Shown: piece by piece, positions 42,201 through 54,545 of the stretch
Layout of the letters: every line of letters begins with the position of its first letter
Numbering within the stretch: the first letter of the stretch is position 1
From: Mycteria americana
Taxonomy: Eukaryota > Chordata > Aves > Ciconiiformes > Ciconiidae
Length of the DNA stretch: 64,000 nt
Direction of reading: 5' to 3'
Assembly: GCF_035582795.1 (NCBI RefSeq)
Contig: NC_134365.1
Span: 41,272,135-41,336,134 of the forward strand
The notes under the pieces: generated by a model
Seen by the model: the letters and a program-made list of their open reading frames with translations, nothing else
Database searches by the model: none
What the model was told of the DNA's origin: nothing
Position numbers and translations under genes: made by a program

Positions 42201-43967
42201 CTTCACTGCCTGTAAATGCTTGAGTGAAAGGTGATTCTTAAATCATACTGTCGTGCTCCAAATTGAGACCTGTGTCAGAGTTGGTCTTTACTGGGACAGC
42301 TTGTAAGAAAATGATGGGGAACAATGATTACATGACTGCTTTCTTTTGTGTAATTTTGGAGTACAAAACTTGAAACATTAACTTGTTTCCAACAGGTAAC
42401 AAAATAGACTTGGAAAAAGAGAGACATGTTTCAGTGCAAGAAGCAGAAACGTAAGTTACACCAATTATTAATAGAAACAGTCATTGCAGAATTACGCTGG
42501 AGTAAAACTTGTTATGCTGTTAACAACTGGCAGGCATAAACCAGCTGGGCCTAGCTGGTTGCTGTGTTAAGTGTACTATTAGTATCTGAGTCCTGGAATG
42601 TCCTTACTGACCAAAGTGTAACTTGAGAGTTGTACGTGATTGAAATCAACATTTGCAGTTTAAATGCATTTCTAGACATGAAATTTTCTTTATTTCATCT
42701 AGTGTTTTTATCAATCGTGGCAGCTTTAACCACATAATTCCCTTTTTACATTAAATCAGTATGTGTAGATTAACTCTGAACTCTGAGTAAAACATCTTGT
42801 GATCATCTTTGTGCTTCACGTAAAGTGGCTTAGAAAGATTGAGTCCTTTAGTACACTGAGGTTCTGTATCTGCATTCCTACAGGTATGCTGAATCTGTTG
42901 GAGCAAAACATTATCATACTTCAGCTAAACAGAACAAAGGAATTGAAGAACTGTTTCTTGACCTTTGTAAAAGTAGGTATTATCTAGTTTGTTGGTAAAG
43001 AGCTCATTCACAAAATGCTCAAGGCTTCAGAATGCTTAAAACCATACAGAAAAGCCTTAATGTAAAGTATTACTAAGAACTGACTTCATCTGAGTCTACT
43101 TCAGGCCACTTGTTTACTGTAACAGCTATGGATGTATGGATGCTTACAGTATTGCAAATTCATGCTATACTCCAGAAGTCTTTTTTGTCATTTGTTGGAG
43201 CACTGACTGCTGTTTCACTCAGCATGCGTAAATAGGAACATCAAATCAAACTTCATGTGATTGGTCTCACTATTGCCTGCTTCAAATCATCTGTTTTAAT
43301 ATCTTTCAAAAATCTTATCAAATGATGCCAATTACAAATCATAAACTCAAAGTTGTGATGATGCAAATTTTACACAGCAGTCTAAGCAAATGTTAAAGAT
43401 CACGGAATGTAGGGTAAAAACATTGCAACACAGGGAAGTTGTCCTATTCATTGTGTTTTTACGATACAAGAATTTAAGCAAAACTTCACCTGCATGTCTG
43501 AAGAGTAGTTTGGGGTTTTTTAACAGAATGTTCTTGATATGGGTGGGTAGATCTAGCTTTTGAAGTCACTAACTCCAGAACATCTGAGCAGCGAAGGTCT
43601 CCCTTAGTCAATAGGAGCTGCTGGATGTTTGGTGCTTTAGGAAGAAGATTTAAGTATGTTCTTGCAGCTATGCCATGTGATGCCTGAGTACTTACTTCTG
43701 CATAATAAATAAGAGAACCAGTTTTGCTGAACTTTCTCTCTGTGCATGTAACTCAAATAGACTAAGATCTCAAAGTCTTGTGTAAAAATGCAGTGGAATA
43801 TAATCTAATACATTTCTTCCTTTACAGGAATGATAGAAACTGCTCAGGTGGATGAAAGAGCAAGAGGCAATGGTTCCAGTCAGTCAGGAATAACAAGGCG
43901 AGGTGTACAGATCATTGATGATGAGCCACAAGTACAGAGCAGTGGAGGGTGCTGTTCTTCTGGATAA
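33144..43967 (+). CDS. RAB21: RAB21, complete gene (seven coding exons)
   Basis: Complete small GTPase gene. Coding exons: 33144-33290, 39577-39636, 39819-39926, 41510-41573, 42396-42450, 42884-42972 and 43828-43967; 663 bases, 220 residues plus TAA. RAB21 is an early-endosome Rab with roles in endocytic traffic and integrin recycling. All nucleotide-binding motifs are present: P-loop GEGCVGKT (22-29), switch I Thr47, WDTAGQE (69-75) with catalytic Gln74, NKID (128-131) and TSAK (157-160). It ends GGCCSSG with Cys216-Cys217, a double geranylgeranylation site followed by three residues, as in mammalian RAB21. The N-terminus is a short Ala/Gly-rich stretch, shorter than in mammals. The start is the first ATG in the frame after the 5' UTR. 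Intron phases are 0, 0, 0, 1, 2 and 1. Confidence 0.98.
33291..39576 (+). other. RAB21: RAB21 intron 1
   Basis: Phase-0 intron of about 6.3 kb. The first ~230 bases are still CpG-island; the rest is AT-rich and apparently single-copy. A G run lies at 35132-35138 and an A/C-rich low-complexity patch at 38980-39036. No CR1 or exon is recognised. The acceptor is ttccag at 39571-39576. Confidence 0.8.
39577..39636 (+). CDS. RAB21: RAB21 coding exon 2
   Basis: 60 bases, 20 codons, phase 0 at both ends, donor gtatgt. Encodes [20 protein letters not shown]: the strand after switch I and the tryptophan that opens the WDTAGQE motif. Confidence 0.97.
39819..39926 (+). CDS. RAB21: RAB21 coding exon 3
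   Basis: 108 bases, 36 codons, phase 0 at both ends. Encodes [20 protein letters not shown] (switch II with the catalytic glutamine) and [16 protein letters not shown]. Acceptor aatgcag, donor gtactg. Confidence 0.97.
39927..41509 (+). other. RAB21: RAB21 intron 3 with an acceptor-like tandem repeat
   Basis: About 1.6 kb. Close to its start (39953-40010) a short unit, TCTTAAATCTTTTACAGATTT, occurs twice in full (39965-39985 and 39990-40010) and once in part before them. Each full copy contains a splice-acceptor-like tttacag. The remainder is AT-rich with no recognised feature. Confidence 0.8.
39953..40010 (+). repeat. Short tandem repeat just after RAB21 exon 3
   Basis: Two identical 21-base copies spaced 25 bases apart, plus a preceding partial copy (tcttaaatctttt at 39953-39965). 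Local slippage is the simplest origin. Confidence 0.85.
41510..41573 (+). CDS. RAB21: RAB21 coding exon 4
   Basis: 64 bases, phase 0 at the left and phase 1 at the right, donor gtaagt. Encodes [21 protein letters not shown] and the first base of the glycine before NKID. Confidence 0.97.
41574..42395 (+). other. RAB21: RAB21 intron 4
   Basis: About 0.8 kb, AT-rich, no feature recognised. Acceptor is ttccaacag. Confidence 0.85.
42396..42450 (+). CDS. RAB21: RAB21 coding exon 5
   Basis: 55 bases, encoding [18 protein letters not shown] and two bases of the next codon (phase 2), with donor gtaagt. NKID provides guanine specificity. The codon split across the next junction is Thr; human RAB21 has Ser here. 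Confidence 0.96.
42451..42883 (+). other. RAB21: RAB21 intron 5
   Basis: 433 bases, AT-rich, no feature recognised. Acceptor cctacag. Confidence 0.85.
42884..42972 (+). CDS. RAB21: RAB21 coding exon 6
   Basis: 89 bases. Encodes [19 protein letters not shown] and [14 protein letters not shown] is the G5 motif. Ends in phase 1 at donor gtaggt. Confidence 0.96.
42973..43827 (+). other. RAB21: RAB21 intron 6
   Basis: 855 bases, AT-rich, no feature recognised. Acceptor tttacag. Confidence 0.85.
43828..43967 (+). CDS. RAB21: RAB21 coding exon 7 with stop codon
   Basis: 140 bases. Completes Arg, then [17 protein letters not shown], the hypervariable tail with [12 protein letters not shown], and the prenylation end GGCCSSG before TAA at 43965-43967. 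Confidence 0.97.
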
Positions 43968-46900
43968 TTATAAGACTGTGCATCACTGCCCTCTCAATAT
44001 GAAGACTGCCATATTCTAAGTCACGCATTCTTTACCAATGGAGTAATAGAATTAACAGTATTTAAAAATAATCACATGTAACACTGCAGAGACCTTAAGT
44101 GCTAAACTAGTGGCATCTGTGACCAGAGAATTGGCATTTTCTACAGTGGTTAACAAAGCAATTACCAATGGCCTTTTTACATATTTTTCTTTAATGAGGA
44201 ATAATATGCATGTAGAAAAGACCTACTTAAAGGCTTCATTTATATTCTTTTAAATCAGATCATTATTTAATAACTTATATACATTGTTGTTGGAATGGTA
44301 TACGTTTTTGCAGCTCTTTGTATTTTGTGGTAGATTGAATTGTATCACTTCTAAAATGCAAATTGATTTTTTTTTAAATTAGCAGATATCTGAAGTAATA
44401 TTTTTGCAGGGCCTCCACAAGCCTATAACTGTCAACTACTTTGATATATTCTGTTCATCCTGTATGCCAAGCTGGTAAAATACCTTGTAAATTACATATT
44501 AAATACTTTATCTGCTTTTACAGTTGCAGGTGCAGAAATATGTACATCAGTCTTGTCAGTGATTGTGAAGTGAATAAGTCAGTGAAAGATGCAAGCTTTT
44601 CATGTGTACTGTTGAATTGCTCATTCTATTCCCCCTACCTGAAAACAGCTTTTTTTGGTACATTCATTGCTACAGCATTTTTTTAAGCCTTTTCTGGCAA
44701 GCAGCAGTATTTAGAGTATCCCCTTAGTGGGAAGAGAATGCTTCCTTAGACTGCTGTTTAACATTGAGGTGTTTGACTCCCAGCTAAAGCAGTTGGCGCA
44801 TGCATATATCTTGCCTCTGCAGTTACTTTGGCCTCTCAGAATATCCCCAGAAAGTCAAAGCAACTTTAGCCCTCATCTATCTGGTAGCCAGTAAACCAGA
44901 TGCATGGGAAACTCTTAAGCTGCTTTAATACCTTTGTGTCCCAAGACAGCATTATAAACTATTAATGAGCATAATTTTTTTCCCCTGTATTGCAGGGCTT
45001 GAGTGAACATATGAATTGGCATTAACTAGAACTGCTTCTGATTTGGAGTGATTAAATGGAAGATATGAAACTTGCCAGATGTAATTGTAACTTCAGGGAT
45101 ACTACACAGAACTGAACTTACTCCTGACTTGCTCTTTCTCTTGTGAAGCGTTTTGAAGCCCACTTAAGTTTTGGGAAGAGGGTTTTCAGAAAAAGTGTAT
45201 AAACTACTATCACAAAGGAACACAAATGGTGGTAGCTGAAACTTCAAAATGTTTTGTGCTCTGACTTTTTTTACTTAAGTTGTCATGCTTGGAAAAACAG
45301 TAAAGGTGATGTCTATGACAAAATAGAATATTCCTTGGCCTTCCTTTTTCTGAAGGGTAGAACTAGTATTGCATATGAATGCATTGAATGGTGTGGGTAT
45401 GTTCTGATGCACAAAAGGAGTAGTAGTAACTAATCAGTGTGATGTGTAAGAGAAGTGTGCTGTCCTCAATCAGATTTTTATTTTCTCTGAAATAATAGAT
45501 GGCTTTGATACAGACTGGTCCTGGTGCATTTTTTCCCTTTCTGCCTAAACTGTGGTGTAGGTACTTTCTCTTGAGCTTACCATTGCTGTGCTTTTCTGAC
45601 ATGATTGTGTGCATGATGGACAAAGGTGATCTGTTCATGCTAGCAAAGATGAAGTTTCCTGACTGCGCAGAGCTTTGGTGTGAATGTAGAATTCATTATT
45701 ATATGTGTGTATGTGTAGCAACACTGTTAAGTTAACATTCTCATAATATATTGAACTTAACAGTGAGCCTTGCCAAAGTTGAACAGGTCAGTTAGATCTA
45801 AGACCAGTACCTTCAAATCCATACAGTTAGATGAAAGTCAGCCTTGTAAGTGATACAATATTGGCATGAGAAGTGAAATTGGCAAGACTATTTTCAAGAC
45901 CAGAATCTCCTCATAATAGGAGTTCCAGATTTTTTGATTCAAACTTCATTTTTCTGCAGAGGTGGAAGAAACCAAACAACCAACCTAACCTCAACTAGAC
46001 TTGATAAGTAGATGAGTCATGAGGGCCTACCTACACCAGAGCATATGTGTTCTCTCCAGACCAGAGCTTTCTCCACTTTGTTGAAGTGGACAGATGCAAT
46101 TCTGGTTTGGAAATTAATACTAGGTGTTTACCCAAGAGAATGTTATGTTTGAGTACTTTGAAGTAGAAGCAGTGTGCAGAACCTATATTTCTGCCTGCAG
46201 CTAAAGAGTCTTTCTTTCATGCATTCTGTGGTAGGGGCACTCTGACTTCTGTCAATTACAAAACTAACAAAGCCATGTTGATACTAACTCTTAAGTCTCT
46301 GACAAAACTAAAACTATTACTACTGAAAACTTAGGTGGTGGTAAGGAAGCTTACAATTTTGTATGATTAAAAAGGTTCTGGTTGCTATTAGCAAAAAAAT
46401 CTCAGAAGTTACTTTTCTTAGTAAAGCTACAGCATGAAAAATACTCTCTGGAAACCTTCCTGTCTAAGCTGCAGTTTGGTTGGACTTTATTTATGGAACT
46501 TAAAACCTGTGCTTAGCAGGGTATTGTTATGTTACAAAAGAAGTATAGCTTCATGAAGTCAGGGAAGTTGGTTTCCAAGACACAAGTAAAAACATGGATT
46601 GTTTAGACTGATTAACTTAAGACTTCAGCTAGTCACTGTTAGCAGACAAAATACAACAGTTACAGGAAAAAGCATCTCTTCTGAAGGTATGTAAAGTGTT
46701 CTTTGCATTAAGTACATAGGAAAGCACAGATAGCTTGGTTTTCTGTATTTGACCAGGATCTTACTCAAGTAACCTGGTATTACTACTGTGTGGCTTGGTT
46801 TTCAAGAGTCTTGTATTTGCTGGAATCTATCTAGATTGCCTGTTTTGTATGTCTTAAGGAAAACTGTTTTCATGTTGCTAACTTCTGTCGCTGAAAACAA

Positions 46901-47200
46901 GTAAGCTATTTTTCATTCTTCTGAGAAGAGTGCAAGAGAACAACTATGTCTGTCTTCAGAAAGTACCTCTATTGTGTGATAGACAGAACCAGCCAGACAC
47001 CTGCTACAGCTCCTAAGTCAACATTGAGCACACTTCCTCAGAGTAAATCTTGACAAAGATTACTCATATACTATAATAAAAAAGGCCTAACTTACTACAA
47101 ATACCTTTCTAAAACAACTTTAAGTACTTGCTCACAGTCCTGATGCTGCTGCGATGAATACTTGAGCTACCTATGAACCTTTATCACTTGCTGAAATAAA
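43968..47200 (+). other. RAB21: RAB21 3' UTR (proposed) and candidate poly(A) signals
   Basis: AT-rich, single-copy sequence with no coding frame. Candidate poly(A) hexamers are ATTAAA at 44498-44503, 45051-45056 and 46366-46371, and AATAAA at 47075-47080 and 47195-47200. The mammalian gene has a long 3' UTR, so several may be used. Which one is the main end cannot be decided from sequence. Confidence 0.45.
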
Positions 47201-50200
47201 ATTGAACAAACCAAAGTCCAAACACTTCAATGCAGCAGTGTGTATCTCTATTAGGAGTTAGTTATTTATGGACATTGTCTTACTGCACTTAGACTATAGT
47301 TCAGATTTTATAAAAGACCAGATAGACTGATTCAGACAAGGACACTAATAAATTCAGATGTGTAGTACTTGGAGATGAGTGTAACTAGCTGTAAAGATTG
47401 GGGGGGTGATGACTTCATCTGGTTTGCAGTGATCTCGTATGGTTCCAAGATGGGGACATCATCAATGTCCAGATGAACTGTATTGGCTGGTCTCTTGAAG
47501 CAGTCAAGTAATTGAGGGTTGCCTCGATTACATGCTTCTCTTCAATGTCCACACATTGTGGACAGGCATTTTTGCTTACTACCACATTAAAAAGTATCCC
47601 TTACCCCTTTTTATCCTGCCACTTTTATTGTTCTAGGTGTTTAACTTGTATCTCTGCCTACAGCTCTTGAAGAACCTAGTAATTCAACTTCTACTTTAGA
47701 TTCCAAGAGAGATGAAAAAAGCTTTGCAAAAAGGTGTGAGGTCACGGAGGGTGGCTGGAGCTCAAATGGGGTTTTCTGTAAGTGTTGGATGCTGTCAGGA
47801 AAAATGGTTTAAAGAAGGTAAGAAGAATGGGAGTCCTGCTTGAGGACAAATGGAGGTTGGGAATCTCCACAAGCTGAAAGCAGTTAAGTGGTATGAATGA
47901 GAGAGTATGGGAATAAGAGACTTGGAGCCAGCCACCTCTGTTATTTTTCTGCTTTTTGTGGAAGGAAAAAAGTAGAAAAAGGCAAGTAGGTACAACTGAA
48001 GGTGCTGGTAAAGCAACTCTACCAAGAAATGGTTAGCATGTCTTCTCAGCATTGGTAGTTGCCTAATTCAAGACTTTTCTAAAATGACTTCCTAGGTTGT
48101 TTTTCCTTCTGAAAAAACATTTTTGCTTCACTAAAGAGAATGCAACTAACTTTGAACAGGCTTTCAGACATAATACTAACCTACTTAAATTAGTATATTC
48201 TAATCAAGTTTTATGAGCTATTTACGGTTAACTGACTTTGTTAGTCTTAGTTTGCATCAAAGCTTAGGATTTTTTTCCTGACAAGTCAGGAAATATATCT
48301 TGCAACTGTGCTGGGCACTGTTGCTCATGCTACTCTTTGGAGGATTCTGCTCAACACCAGGATTTTTCATCTAGGACAAACCTGTGCATCTCAGTGATGT
48401 AGCCATCTACTGAATTTAGGCTTTTTCTATCAAATAATAACAATCTATACAATGTATACCTTCCCTCTTGCATTTTTGGAGCTGTCATTGGCCACTGTAT
48501 TGAGCAGAATGAGATAGAGAAATGTTTTTGAGAGTTGTGGAGAATCTGGAATGTTTATTTTCTTGAGATGGCTTGAAAATTGAGAATCTGTGAAACTGTC
48601 ACCATTATGACAGGTATTATTCTGTCCAAGATGACTGAAAATATTTTGGCTTGGAGAAGGTTTTACTATAATCTGATTAAAATGATAAATTGCTCTACTT
48701 CCAAAATGAAAATTTATTTCAAGCTGATCTCTTTTGATTCTTAATTTTTTTTTCCAAGACTTAAGTTAACCAAACTTGGCTAAAACCTTCAATTGATTGG
48801 CATGTTCTACAGCCCTAAAATAATGTCTATGACTGTAGGGAGGAGCTGTGTACTCATTAATATTCCACTGGACAGTTTGGAGCTTTGTATTTATTCAATA
48901 CCAGGATGTTGAAAGGTAGTCTGCAAAAATAATTGTTTCCATCTATTTCTACTGCTTTGCGCACTCAGGCAAGCAGCATGACCTGATGCAGCTGCAGAGT
49001 GAATGTGAAAAGAGGGCTTTCTGTCCCTCTCTTCCTGCTTGTTGGCTGCACTGATCCTCATTGTTAATGAATTACTACTACAGGAAACTTTCCATGCTGG
49101 AGATCCCCCTGTACAAGAAACAAAACATACACGTTCTTTGCTTGCTTCTCCACCTCTTCTAGACAGTGATAGCTACTACAGCAGTAATACCCAGTTCCTC
49201 TCAGTTTGAGAACATTGTTTTTTCTCAAGAGGAGCTTTTATTCTTTCTTGACAAGTCATTTTTTTCAGTGTATCTAGTCTCACTGTTCTCTTGCAAGGAG
49301 TTTCAATACTTCATTGTAGGTCACCCAGAGGCAATGCAATTTGAAAGTATGACAACAAAGGATGATGAGTAGCCGTATTGCAACAATCTTCCCCGGCAAT
49401 TGGTCATATACTGCCTCCAAACCAGTGAAGAGAGAATAGTGGAAGTTTAATGGTGAGTCCTTGCTACCTCTGGTACCTGTCTCCTGATTCCTGGATACTG
49501 GAAGTGACTTAGAAGAAGTCCAAGTCGAGATGATTGGAGAGAGCAAGGACTACTTTCTCATCTGTTGCCAAGTAGTTGATATCCTGTGACAGATCCAAAC
49601 TCATGTAACAGATCTCTTTGAGCTGTTGAAACTGTGAAATTGCAGACTCTTCTTCAAGTTAACCATCAGTCCATTCTGAAAGGTCAACAAATGTGAGACT
49701 CAGTGGAAGAGAACAAGTAGTTTCTTTTTTAGAACAGGAAACTTAAACTGCCTAATCAGGCTTTTCTTAGTGGAAAGAGAAGAGGAAAGAACTTGATACC
49801 TAAAGATGTAAGTGCTGTCAGTGCTATTTGGTCACACAGGCATTAAAATGATTGTCTTGCTGGATTTTTCTCATCAGATAAGCTCAATGAGCTTCTCGGG
49901 CTCAATCAAATAGAATACTTTTCTTTGAACCCAGAAAATGTTAGCAGGGCAAAAGCCAACACTGAAAAGGACACAGCATTTTTAATATCGGGTAACTTCA
50001 GATTGTCAAATGTTGTAGGAATATTCTGCTTGGCATTTGTGGATAAAAGAAATTTTTAAATAAAAATTAAAAAACAGTATCTAGCAGAGGCTTCACAAAC
50101 CTTAACTTTCCCAGTGCATTGCTGCAGCTGGAGTTCTTAAATATATCTTAGAGTATTTTATATACCAGTGCATTTACATGAAGATAGTTCTGTGATAAAT

Positions 50201-53200
50201 TAATTCCAATTCCCTAGTTGATCAATCAAGAACTTCTTTAGCATGACTGCTATTCTAACAATGCCTAATATTAAAAGTGAAAATGCATCTAAGTGGAAAT
50301 GGATCAATAGAAAGGGGAGAAAAATGTGAACTGAAAATCAATACAAGATAACAGAGCTGGAAATTCTTGTTACTGTTGTATCTGCAATTAGTTCTCTTAC
50401 ATTTTAGTAAGTCACGGAATTTGAAACTTGATGAACAGTCTGTAATAAAGTAGCCCTGAAAATTACTAGAGGTTGGGGGCAGTGGCCTGGTTTACAAAGA
50501 GATTTGGTAAAAGCTGAGACCACATGTTTATGTTACAAATATAATAATAAATTTCTGAACCCATCTGAGTATGATGTGATGAAAGATGGCTTTAAGATGC
50601 CAAACCAGGCTCAGCAAGGTTGCTCTACATTATGCTAGCATATACCCCAGAGACTGTAGTGTGAGCAGGGACACATCAAAATGCAGCTTTGATTCTCAAA
50701 ACTGGTCTTTGGCAGCCCAGAACAGTTCATGAGGAAGAAGCAGTTACTGTTGAACCACGTTTGCCAGTTTAATGATGGCCCCAGGCACACTGCCTGTATG
50801 CTAAGGAAGCAGCAAAAATAAATCAAACATGGAACCAAGGCTCAAGACTGGGAATTTTCCACCAATTATGCATTTGTATCATACTGATGTCCTACCTCCA
50901 CAATGAATGTTTGTGCACGCTTCCCTAGTGAAAACTGCTGTTCAGCTGATGCTGTGGATTTGAACTGGATGGATATTGCAAGTGAAAACAGGAAAAGCAG
51001 GGCAAGATAAGGGGAGTTTGCACAGTTCCTGCTTTGGCTCTTCTTAGCCCTTTGACTTGCACTTTTAAAAAAATCAGTAGTTATATCCTACTATCTTTGT
51101 CAGAAAGTGTGTTTTCTATTTGGTGAGAATTTTTTGGTCAAGAAACTGAAATCTTAGAGCTTTTTAGAGTAAATGTAGTTCCTTCACAGACTTAGTCTTT
51201 CCAAAGTCTGTCAGCATCTCATTAAAGGGGCTATATTAAATGGTGAAGAGCAAGTGTGCTGCCTGTAGTTACACTCTGCAACTGGAGTCCTATGGTGAAT
51301 GTTTCAAATACCAGGAGGCAGCAGAGTATCCAATGTACCTCTGATTGCCAGTCTACTCTGTTTTGTGACCTAGAGTAATTGCAAAATGATCTTCAACCAT
51401 AAGATGTGCCCACACTGGTTAGAGAAGTTGGTTTGAGGCTTAAAATAATTTTAATTTGTTAAATTACATGAAATTGTACTTTGATAGGAGCATTCAAGGA
51501 ATCTTGACCGTCCTGTCAGTATGTCAATACTGCAGTGCTTGTCACCATGGGACACCGATTCTTCTTCAGGGACTTAGGGATTTCAGCTTGGGAAATGGAG
51601 TGATCTCTGAAGTGGATTGTGATGGCAAGTTACGAGAAGGCAGGAATTATTGTGTTAGTAGCACAGACCCACCCTTAGCATTGCTTTTTGAATGGCTGGG
51701 ATGAAATACAGCATTGACTACCCCCACCCTAAAACAATTGTTCTGTTAGTTTCCTGCTCTTTCCAGGAAATGTTGCCTGTTTGTGGTGTTGTAATGCATA
51801 GGAGTGATGGGGTTACTACTATTTGTCTTTGCGTTCTGCGTTCCTAGCTCTGGCAATACTAGTCTGTGCCAATCAGCAAACAACAGATCAGTTTCTGTTT
51901 AGTCATCACTCTCGGATAGCTTCCAACTAGTCTCTGTGGAGGCTGATGCAATCATGAATCTTTCTTTGCATGACAAATGCAGAGCATTTCATGTTGGTAT
52001 CTGCTCTGCTTCTTTTATATTAAAAAAAGTTTCTTGTTCCACCGAGAGAACAAAGCTATTATAAACTTGTGATCATTTGTACCAACCGTGATGTTTTCTT
52101 ATGACAAATCTTGTATGTTTTGGGTTGTTTGATATTCTGGAATTCTGTTAATACTTGATATGCATTGATAAAAAAATATCAGTTTCACAAACAAGAACTC
52201 CCAGCTGTGGTTATGGATATACAAATGTGACATAGTGCAAATACTTGAAGAAAGCTCATCATCCAGTGTACTGCCTTCATGTCTTCTTACACCTCCATGC
52301 CTAAATACAAATAAATGCTGGTGGGAAAAGGTATTTCCTTCCTTTTAATTTCAGTCTATGTGTACTTAATTTCTTTGTCCCTATCCTTGCCTAACCTTGT
52401 GGCAGAAGGCAGCCAAGCATGGAACATTACTATACCTGCATGGTCTAACTTGTGCAGGTTAGGTTTTTTGTTTTCTTACAGGAACAGGTTAGAAAGGCTA
52501 TCATATCTTCATTTCTCAGTTTCTACATTGAGGTAGAGACAGTGAGTAGAGAAGATCCTAACTGGTCCCAGAGGCTGCATTTTTACCGTGAAATAAATTA
52601 GGCCAGGGTGCATAAGGAACTCTGGCCTCAAGAGCAAATGGCACAGTACAGCTTTCATCCAGGTGGCTAATTCCTCTTCTGCCCTTTAAATCATGTTTAC
52701 ATGCTGCCTGCTTGGAGTGGCTGTGCTGTTCCCCGTGCTGTGTCTAGGTATCGGTCTGAGAAACTTTAAAGGGTATAAGCCATAGTTATATAAAAGAGCC
52801 TGCTAATGGTTAAACAGCAAGGCTGACTGTAGGTCAGTACCCCAGGCTTACTTGCTTGACTTGAATGGATGTAGCCAGAGCCTGATCTCTCTCCTGCTTT
52901 CCTAATTGTGGAGTAGGACGGGAGGATTCTTTTTTACCTTTTCCTCTTGTATGTGGAAAACAAGAGCATGTGACAGCTAAATCCTGGGATATCTCCTTTA
53001 TTGTCTATAATATAATTCACGCTGAGGACTGGTACCTCTTAGAATATGAGGAACTCAAGAGAAGCCTGGTCTGCAGCTTCTTCCTGGGTGTCCTGCTGCA
53101 CGCACAGTCCAGGATGGCACCCCATGTACTGTCTGCTTGTGATCTGTGACAAACTGGAGTAGCCTGGAAAAATTGTGGGTTGCATCTGTCAAAGCAAGGC

Positions 53201-53820
53201 TTGGAATATATCCATTTCCTGTGAGCAGGAAAAAAAGGTCAAAGGGAAAGATATTTCTGGTACTGTTTACCTTTATTTCTCAGTTGTGGGGGTTTTGTTT
53301 GTACAAATTAAGCCTGTGATGGAAGGACTTGACAGAATCAGCGCTTGTCTTGTGCGGGCCAGGTTTTCATGTGGTTGAGCATGTGGGCAGCTGACACTTC
53401 TGAATACAGGAATGGATCTTGGAACTCTGCTGAAATAGCTGTGTGAACAACAATAGCAGCTGCTGCAGCTCTTGGCGTAGCAATAATAGTTATGCTTGCA
53501 GCTGTGACAGCAACAGAAACCACAGGAAAGCCAGGAACACTTTCTGGCTGCACACTCGGTGCTGGCTGGGGTGCTGTGACTACCTTTATGTGGCAGAAGA
53601 CTCCTTATTAGAGCAGATGGCTACTTAAAATCCAATTAAGAGTGAGCCACCAAGCTGAAGATACCCTCTTTCTTAGATTCCCATCTGTGTCATGTGCAAA
53701 GGGTTGGACTTCAGCGTAGAGCTACAGCCTGCCCCGTTGTTTTCTTAACGGGCTTATGGAGAAGGGAGAGGAACTTGCTGGCACTACGTCAGCTGGTGGA
53801 ACTTGGTGGTGTGCAACATT
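47201..53820. other. RAB21 downstream flank, single-copy
   Basis: About 6.6 kb with no CR1, gene or RNA gene recognised. More AATAAA signals occur (for example 50059-50064 and 52310-52315). A low-complexity stretch rich in AGC/GCA/AAC units lies at 53445-53520, producing misleading Asn/Ser- or Ala-rich frames. Confidence 0.5.
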
Positions 53821-54545
53821 CAGGTTTGTAAACCGAAGTAATGTAACGCACTATTACAGGCTGGGGACTGACTGGCTTAGAAAGCAGCTTTACAGAGAAG
53901 GATCTGAGTGTTGTAGTGCACAACAAGTTGGCTATGAGCCAGCAAAGAAGGCCAACGGCATCCTGGGCTGCATTAGGAAGAACATTGCCAGCAGGCTGAG
54001 GGAGGTGATTCTTCCCCTCAGCCCAGGTGAGAGACTTCTGGAGTGCTGGGTCTAGTGCTGGGCTCCCCAGTACAACCGAGACATAGACATCTTGCAGTGA
54101 GACCTGTGAAGGGCTATCAAAGATGATTAGGAGACCGGACCATCTGTCATATGAAGGGAGGCTGGCAGAGCTGAGACTGTTCAGTCTCGAGAAGGCTCAG
54201 GGGATCTTGTCAGCTTTTAAAAATACTTTATGAGAGGGAGTAAAGAAGGTGGAGCTGGTCTCTTCAGTGGTGTCCAGTGAAAGGACAAGACGAAGTGGAC
54301 ACAAACTGAAATACAAGAAATTCCATTTAAGCATAAGAAAAATATGGTTTTACGCAAAAGGTGGCCAAACACTGGAACAGCTTGACTGAGGAGGTGGTGG
54401 TGTCTCTATCCTTGGAGATACTCAGAACTCAAACTGGACAAGGCCCTGAGCAATCTGATCTGCGATCTGCTCTGGGCAGGAGGGGTTGGACTAGATGATC
54501 TCTAAAAGTCCCTGCCAACCTCAACCTTTCTGTGATCCTGTGATA
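53821..54545 (+). mobile_element. CR1 LINE fragment, heavily decayed, plus strand
   Basis: Recognisable CR1 ORF2 end in pieces: KKANGILGCIRKNIASRLRE and VILPL at about 53943-54020, then frameshifted remains (cagagctgagactgttcagtctcgag-like blocks near 54167-54195), and the tail ggttggactagatgatctctaaaa to TTTCTGTGATCCTGTGAT at 54527-54544. Stops and indels break every frame, so it is clearly older than the copies at 25 and 29 kb. The left edge is uncertain. Confidence 0.85.

Noticed and set aside
53338-53628. Ala-rich minus and Asn/Ser-rich plus frames
   Set aside because: Both come from a low-complexity AGC/AAC stretch.
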